From Ruegeria arenilitoris (GTDB lineage Bacteria; Pseudomonadota; Alphaproteobacteria; Rhodobacterales; Rhodobacteraceae): a stretch of 64,000 nucleotides of DNA. The stretch is from contig NZ_WPYP01000001.1 in the NCBI RefSeq assembly GCF_013030985.1, positions 1,054,001-1,118,000 of the forward strand, read 5' to 3'. A program made the position numbers and the translations under genes. Positions 61,211 through 64,000 of the stretch are shown here, piece after piece; positions within the stretch are counted from its first letter, which is position 1, and each line of letters begins with the position of its first letter. A model generated the notes under the pieces. The model was not told the DNA's origin. It saw nothing but the letters and a program-made list of their open reading frames with translations, and ran no database searches.

Positions 61211-61932
61211 GCCAACCAGTCCAGAACCTGTGCGACATTCGACAGTTCGGTCCGCTGCGGCAAGGCCGGACGGTCGATCATCAGCACCGGCACGCCCAGC
61301 GCCCGAGCTGCATCCAGCTTGGCACGGGCACCGGTTCCGCCTGCGTTCTTGGACACCACCAGCTCGATGCCGTGCTGCCGCATCAGCGCCTGATCATCCT
61401 CAAAGGTGAACGGACCGCGCGAGACAACCACATCGCAGTTCGGCAAAGGCAGCGCGCCCGGTTCATCAACCAACCGCAGCAGATAGTGGTGCTGGGGCTG
61501 GGCGGCAAAGTCCTCAAGATGCATCCGACCAACCGCCAGAAAGACGCGCTGCGGCGCACCGGACATCGCGGTAACCGCACTGTCGATATCGGGGACGTGT
61601 TGCCATCGGTCGCCCTCCTGCGCCGTCCAGGCCGGGCGGGTCAGCGCTGCCAATGTCACTCCGGCTTTGCGACACGCTGCGGCGGCGTTCCTGCTCATCT
61701 GCGCGGCAAAGGGATGTGTGGCATCAACCACATGGGTCACCGCATGATCCCGCAGATAATTCGCCAACCCTTCGGCGCCGCCAAACCCGCCGACGCGTAC
61801 CGGCAAGGGTTGCGGGCGCGGATTTTCAACGCGCCCGGCATAGGAATAGGTGGCTGGAATGCCCTGTTCGGCCAGGGCTTTGGCCAGCGCGTTGGCCTCG
61901 GTCGTGCCGCCAAGGATCAGGAGGTGTGTCAT
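61201..61932 (-). CDS. cobK: Precorrin-6A reductase
   Basis: CobK reduces the C18-C19 bond of precorrin-6A with NADPH. The 243-residue protein has the N-terminal LLILGGTTEANALA, VTHVVDATHPFAAQMSRNA near residue 70 and the C-terminal SKNAGGTGARAKLDAARALGVPVLMIDRP block. It is the only cob gene of the cluster on the reverse strand. Its start codon overlaps that of cobL by two bases (CATG), and its 3' end overlaps cobJ, so it has no intergenic promoter; one would have to lie inside cobL. Confidence 0.95.
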   Translation of the reverse strand: MTHLLILGGTTEANALAKALAEQGIPATYSYAGRVENPRPQPLPVRVGGFGGAEGLANYLRDHAVTHVVDATHPFAAQMSRNAAAACRKAGVTLAALTRPAWTAQEGDRWQHVPDIDSAVTAMSGAPQRVFLAVGRMHLEDFAAQPQHHYLLRLVDEPGALPLPNCDVVVSRGPFTFEDDQALMRQHGIELVVSKNAGGTGARAKLDAARALGVPVLMIDRPALPQRTELSNVAQVLDWLAHS

Positions 61933-63130
61933 GCGTGAAGCTCCGTGGCTGACCGTTCTGGGCTTGGGCGAAGATGGACTGGATGGCCTGCCGCCCGCAA
62001 GCCGTCAAGTGCTGGAACGCGCTGAAATCATCATGGGCCCGCCGCGTCACCTGTCGCTGATGCCCGAGACCGGTGCGCAGCGCGTCGAGTGGCCCGTACC
62101 CTTCGCGGATGGCCTGCCGATCCTGACCGGATTTCGCGGCCGACCGACCGTTGTTCTGGCCTCGGGCGATCCGTTCTGGTTCGGCGCAGGCTCGGTCATC
62201 GCACGTAATTTCGAGGCCGGGGAATGGGCTGCCCTGCCCGGCCAGTCGACATTTTCTCTGGCCGCTGCTCGGCTGGGCTGGCCGCTGGAAAGCACGTTGA
62301 CCTTTGGTCTGCACGCCGCGCCTTTGACCCGGCTCCGGCCCCATCTTTCACCGGGCCTGCGCGCCATCCTGCTGCTGCGCAACGGCGCGGCGGTGGCAGA
62401 ACTGGCGACCTACCTGACCGAGACGGGATTTGCCGACAGCGCCCTGCACGTGATGGAAGCCCTCGGTGGTCCTCGCGAACGCGCACGGACCGTGTCACTG
62501 ACCGAGGCTCTGCTGGGCAGCTTTGACCACCCTGTCTGTGTCGGACTTGAGGTCGCGGGCGGAGGGCGCGCCTTCCCGAAAGCTTCGGGCAAGCCGGACG
62601 AGATTTTCGAGACCGACGGCCAGATCACCAAACGCCCGGTGCGCGCGCTGACGCTGTCGGCGCTGGCGCCACAGCGGGGCGAGCATCTGTGGGATATCGG
62701 CGGCGGCACTGGCTCGATCAGCATCGAATGGCTGATGTGCGACCCGACCTTGACCGCCACCACCATCGAGCCTCGTGCGGATCGCGCCGAGCGTATTCGC
62801 CGCAACGCCGATGCGCTGGGACAGGACCGGCTGAATGTGGTCCATGGTACCGCGCCGGATGCGCTGCACGGGTTGGCCCTGCCGGATGTCGTCTTCATCG
62901 GCGGGGGCCTCAGCTACACGTTGCTTGAATGGCTGTACGACACGCTGCCCAAAACTACGCGATTGGTCGCCAACGCAGTGACTTTGGAAAGCGAAATCCT
63001 TCTCGCACAATGGCAGGAGGAAATTGGCGGCGAACTTCTGCGGATCGAGCTGGCACAAGCCGCCCCGCTGGGTCCTCGACGAGGTTGGAAATCCGCTTAC
63101 CCCGTCGTGCAATGGAGCGTCATCTTATGA
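61931..63130 (+). CDS. cobL: Precorrin-6Y C5,15-methyltransferase (decarboxylating)
   Basis: CobL methylates C-5 and C-15 and removes the C-12 acetate carboxyl. The 399-residue protein is the usual fusion: an N-terminal CbiE-type tetrapyrrole methylase (TVLGLGEDGLDGL, MGPPRHLSLM, LASGDPFWFGAGS) and a C-terminal CbiT-type Rossmann methylase (LWDIGGGTGSISIEWL near residue 255, then TIEPRADRAERIRRNA and VFIGGGLSYTLL). ATG 61931 is chosen to match the family; the frame to 61850 lies antisense to cobK. The stop overlaps cobE (ATGA). Confidence 0.97.
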   Translation: MREAPWLTVLGLGEDGLDGLPPASRQVLERAEIIMGPPRHLSLMPETGAQRVEWPVPFADGLPILTGFRGRPTVVLASGDPFWFGAGSVIARNFEAGEWAALPGQSTFSLAAARLGWPLESTLTFGLHAAPLTRLRPHLSPGLRAILLLRNGAAVAELATYLTETGFADSALHVMEALGGPRERARTVSLTEALLGSFDHPVCVGLEVAGGGRAFPKASGKPDEIFETDGQITKRPVRALTLSALAPQRGEHLWDIGGGTGSISIEWLMCDPTLTATTIEPRADRAERIRRNADALGQDRLNVVHGTAPDALHGLALPDVVFIGGGLSYTLLEWLYDTLPKTTRLVANAVTLESEILLAQWQEEIGGELLRIELAQAAPLGPRRGWKSAYPVVQWSVIL

Positions 63131-63495
63131 TCGTTGCGGGTTTGGGATTTTCATCGGCGGCCACAGTGGACAGCTTGCGAGCGGCCTTCGACGGGGCCAG
63201 TAACGGGCAGACCATCGACGCTCTGGCTACTGTCGCTGACAAAGAAGGCCACGCTGCGCTGGCCCAATTTGCAGCATCCACCGACCTGCCACTGCATTTC
63301 ATCGCGCCCGCCGATCTGGCCGGGCAGCGCACCCTTACCTGCTCGAACCGCAGCCGTGCCACCTATGGCACCGGCAGTGTGGCCGAAGCATCCGCCCTTG
63401 CCGCCGCCGGTTCCGGCGCACGGCTCACCTCACCCAGACATATCTCGGACGACCGGCTCGCCACCTGCGCCGTCGCCATCGGAGGACAATCATGA
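63127..63495 (+). CDS. cobE: Cobalamin biosynthesis protein CobE
   Basis: 122 residues corresponding to the C-terminal CbiG/CobE domain: [19 protein letters not shown] at the start, [25 protein letters not shown] and the [27 protein letters not shown] block. CobE assists in the aerobic pathway near precorrin-4/5; its exact reaction is not settled. The start overlaps the cobL stop and its stop overlaps cobM. Confidence 0.93.
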   Translation: MIVAGLGFSSAATVDSLRAAFDGASNGQTIDALATVADKEGHAALAQFAASTDLPLHFIAPADLAGQRTLTCSNRSRATYGTGSVAEASALAAAGSGARLTSPRHISDDRLATCAVAIGGQS

Positions 63496-64000
63496 CCGTT
63501 CATTTCATCGGCGCCGGACCGGGCGCTGCCGACCTGCTGACCCTGCGTGGGCGCGATATCATCGCCTCGTGCCCCGTGTGCCTTTATGCCGGATCGCTGG
63601 TACCCGAGGAAATCCTGGGCCACTGCCCCGAGGGTGCAAAGATCATCAACACCGCACCGATGGATTTGGATCAGATCATGGCCGAAATCGAAACGGCGCA
63701 TAAGGCCGGTCAGGATGTGGCGCGACTGCATTCCGGAGATCTGTCGGTCTGGTCTGCGATGGGTGAGCAAATCCGCCGTCTGAAAGAGATGGGTATCCCG
63801 GTCAGCGTGACCCCCGGCGTGCCGTCATTCGCGGCTGCCGCGGCCTCGCTGGGAACCGAGTTGACCCTGCCCGGGCTGGCGCAATCGGTGGTTCTGACCC
63901 GCACCCCGGGCCGTGCGTCTTCGATGCCCGAGGGCGAGACGCTGGAAAACTTCGCCCGCACCGGGGCAACGCTGGCCATCCATTTGTCGATCGGCAATCT
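63492..64000 (+). CDS. cobM: Precorrin-4 C11-methyltransferase, N-terminal part
   Basis: CobM methylates precorrin-4 at C-11. The first 169 residues are present and the gene continues past the right edge. Family blocks seen: [68 protein letters not shown] and [17 protein letters not shown]. The ATG overlaps the cobE stop (ATGA). Genes still missing from the route, such as cobF, cobA and cobB, may follow outside the window. Confidence 0.96.
   Translation, partial: MTVHFIGAGPGAADLLTLRGRDIIASCPVCLYAGSLVPEEILGHCPEGAKIINTAPMDLDQIMAEIETAHKAGQDVARLHSGDLSVWSAMGEQIRRLKEMGIPVSVTPGVPSFAAAAASLGTELTLPGLAQSVVLTRTPGRASSMPEGETLENFARTGATLAIHLSIGN

Overview
The window looks like chromosomal DNA from a Roseobacter-clade alphaproteobacterium (Rhodobacterales, Ruegeria-like). 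This rests on high GC, tight gene packing with many ATGA/GTGA overlaps, divergent phaC/phaZ, a TRAP transporter, LdtR- and SdhE-type small proteins, a PopZ-like protein, and the oxygen-dependent cob pathway (cobG, cobN, cobW). The assignment is by gene content and protein style; no database search was run.

Layout. 1-2.1 kb: start of the PHA synthase gene phaC and the divergent depolymerase phaZ. 2.1-5.9 kb: a GFA-like zinc protein and a reverse-strand group of three alpha/beta hydrolases plus an M15-fold protein. 6.1-8.1 kb: thrS. 8.3-10.8 kb: a four-gene bufferin (copper-binding RiPP) operon: precursor bufA, MNIO enzyme bufB (DUF692), partner bufC (DUF2063) and DoxX-like bufD. 10.8-22.5 kb: housekeeping and small genes (ArsC-like, cspA, thyX, gloA, ldtR-like, sdhE, an XRE regulator, an aspartate aminotransferase, a MATE pump, ppk2, an epoxide-hydrolase-like enzyme, an AhpD-like protein, a methyltransferase). 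22.5-25.4 kb: a prolyl-hydroxylase-like oxygenase and parE. 25.4-26.6 kb: an AT-rich accessory patch in which the last 96 bp of parE occur a second time, with cargo ORFs after each copy. 26.9-33.8 kb: an Fe-alcohol dehydrogenase, an aldehyde dehydrogenase and a glutamine-synthetase-like ligase, then a Na/Pi transporter. 33.9-38.7 kb: a TRAP transporter operon with an N-formylglutamate-amidohydrolase-like enzyme and a divergent RpiR regulator. 38.7-48.7 kb: ygfZ, an ABC membrane domain without ATPase, efp, cobQ, a PopZ-like protein, tolC, a PCMT-like methyltransferase and tRNA-Cys. 49-52.9 kb: an SLC13/RCK transporter, a hydroxyisobutyrate-dehydrogenase-like enzyme and a LysR regulator. 52.9-64 kb: a cobalamin riboswitch followed by DUF1636, cobW, cobN, cobG, cobH, cobI, cobJ, cobK (reverse strand), cobL, cobE and cobM (cut by the window end).

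How the genes work together. The cob run encodes most of aerobic corrin-ring synthesis with cobalt insertion, under a riboswitch that appears able to hide the first ribosome binding site; cobQ, a later step, lies 9 kb away. The buf operon makes and exports a modified cysteine peptide expected to buffer copper, with an intrinsic terminator after bufA that should favour precursor over enzymes. The most unusual DNA is the parE 3' duplication. Two alpha/beta hydrolases lack the nucleophile serine, and one 2OG oxygenase may lack an iron ligand. No insertion sequence, integrase, CRISPR array, rRNA or replication origin was seen.
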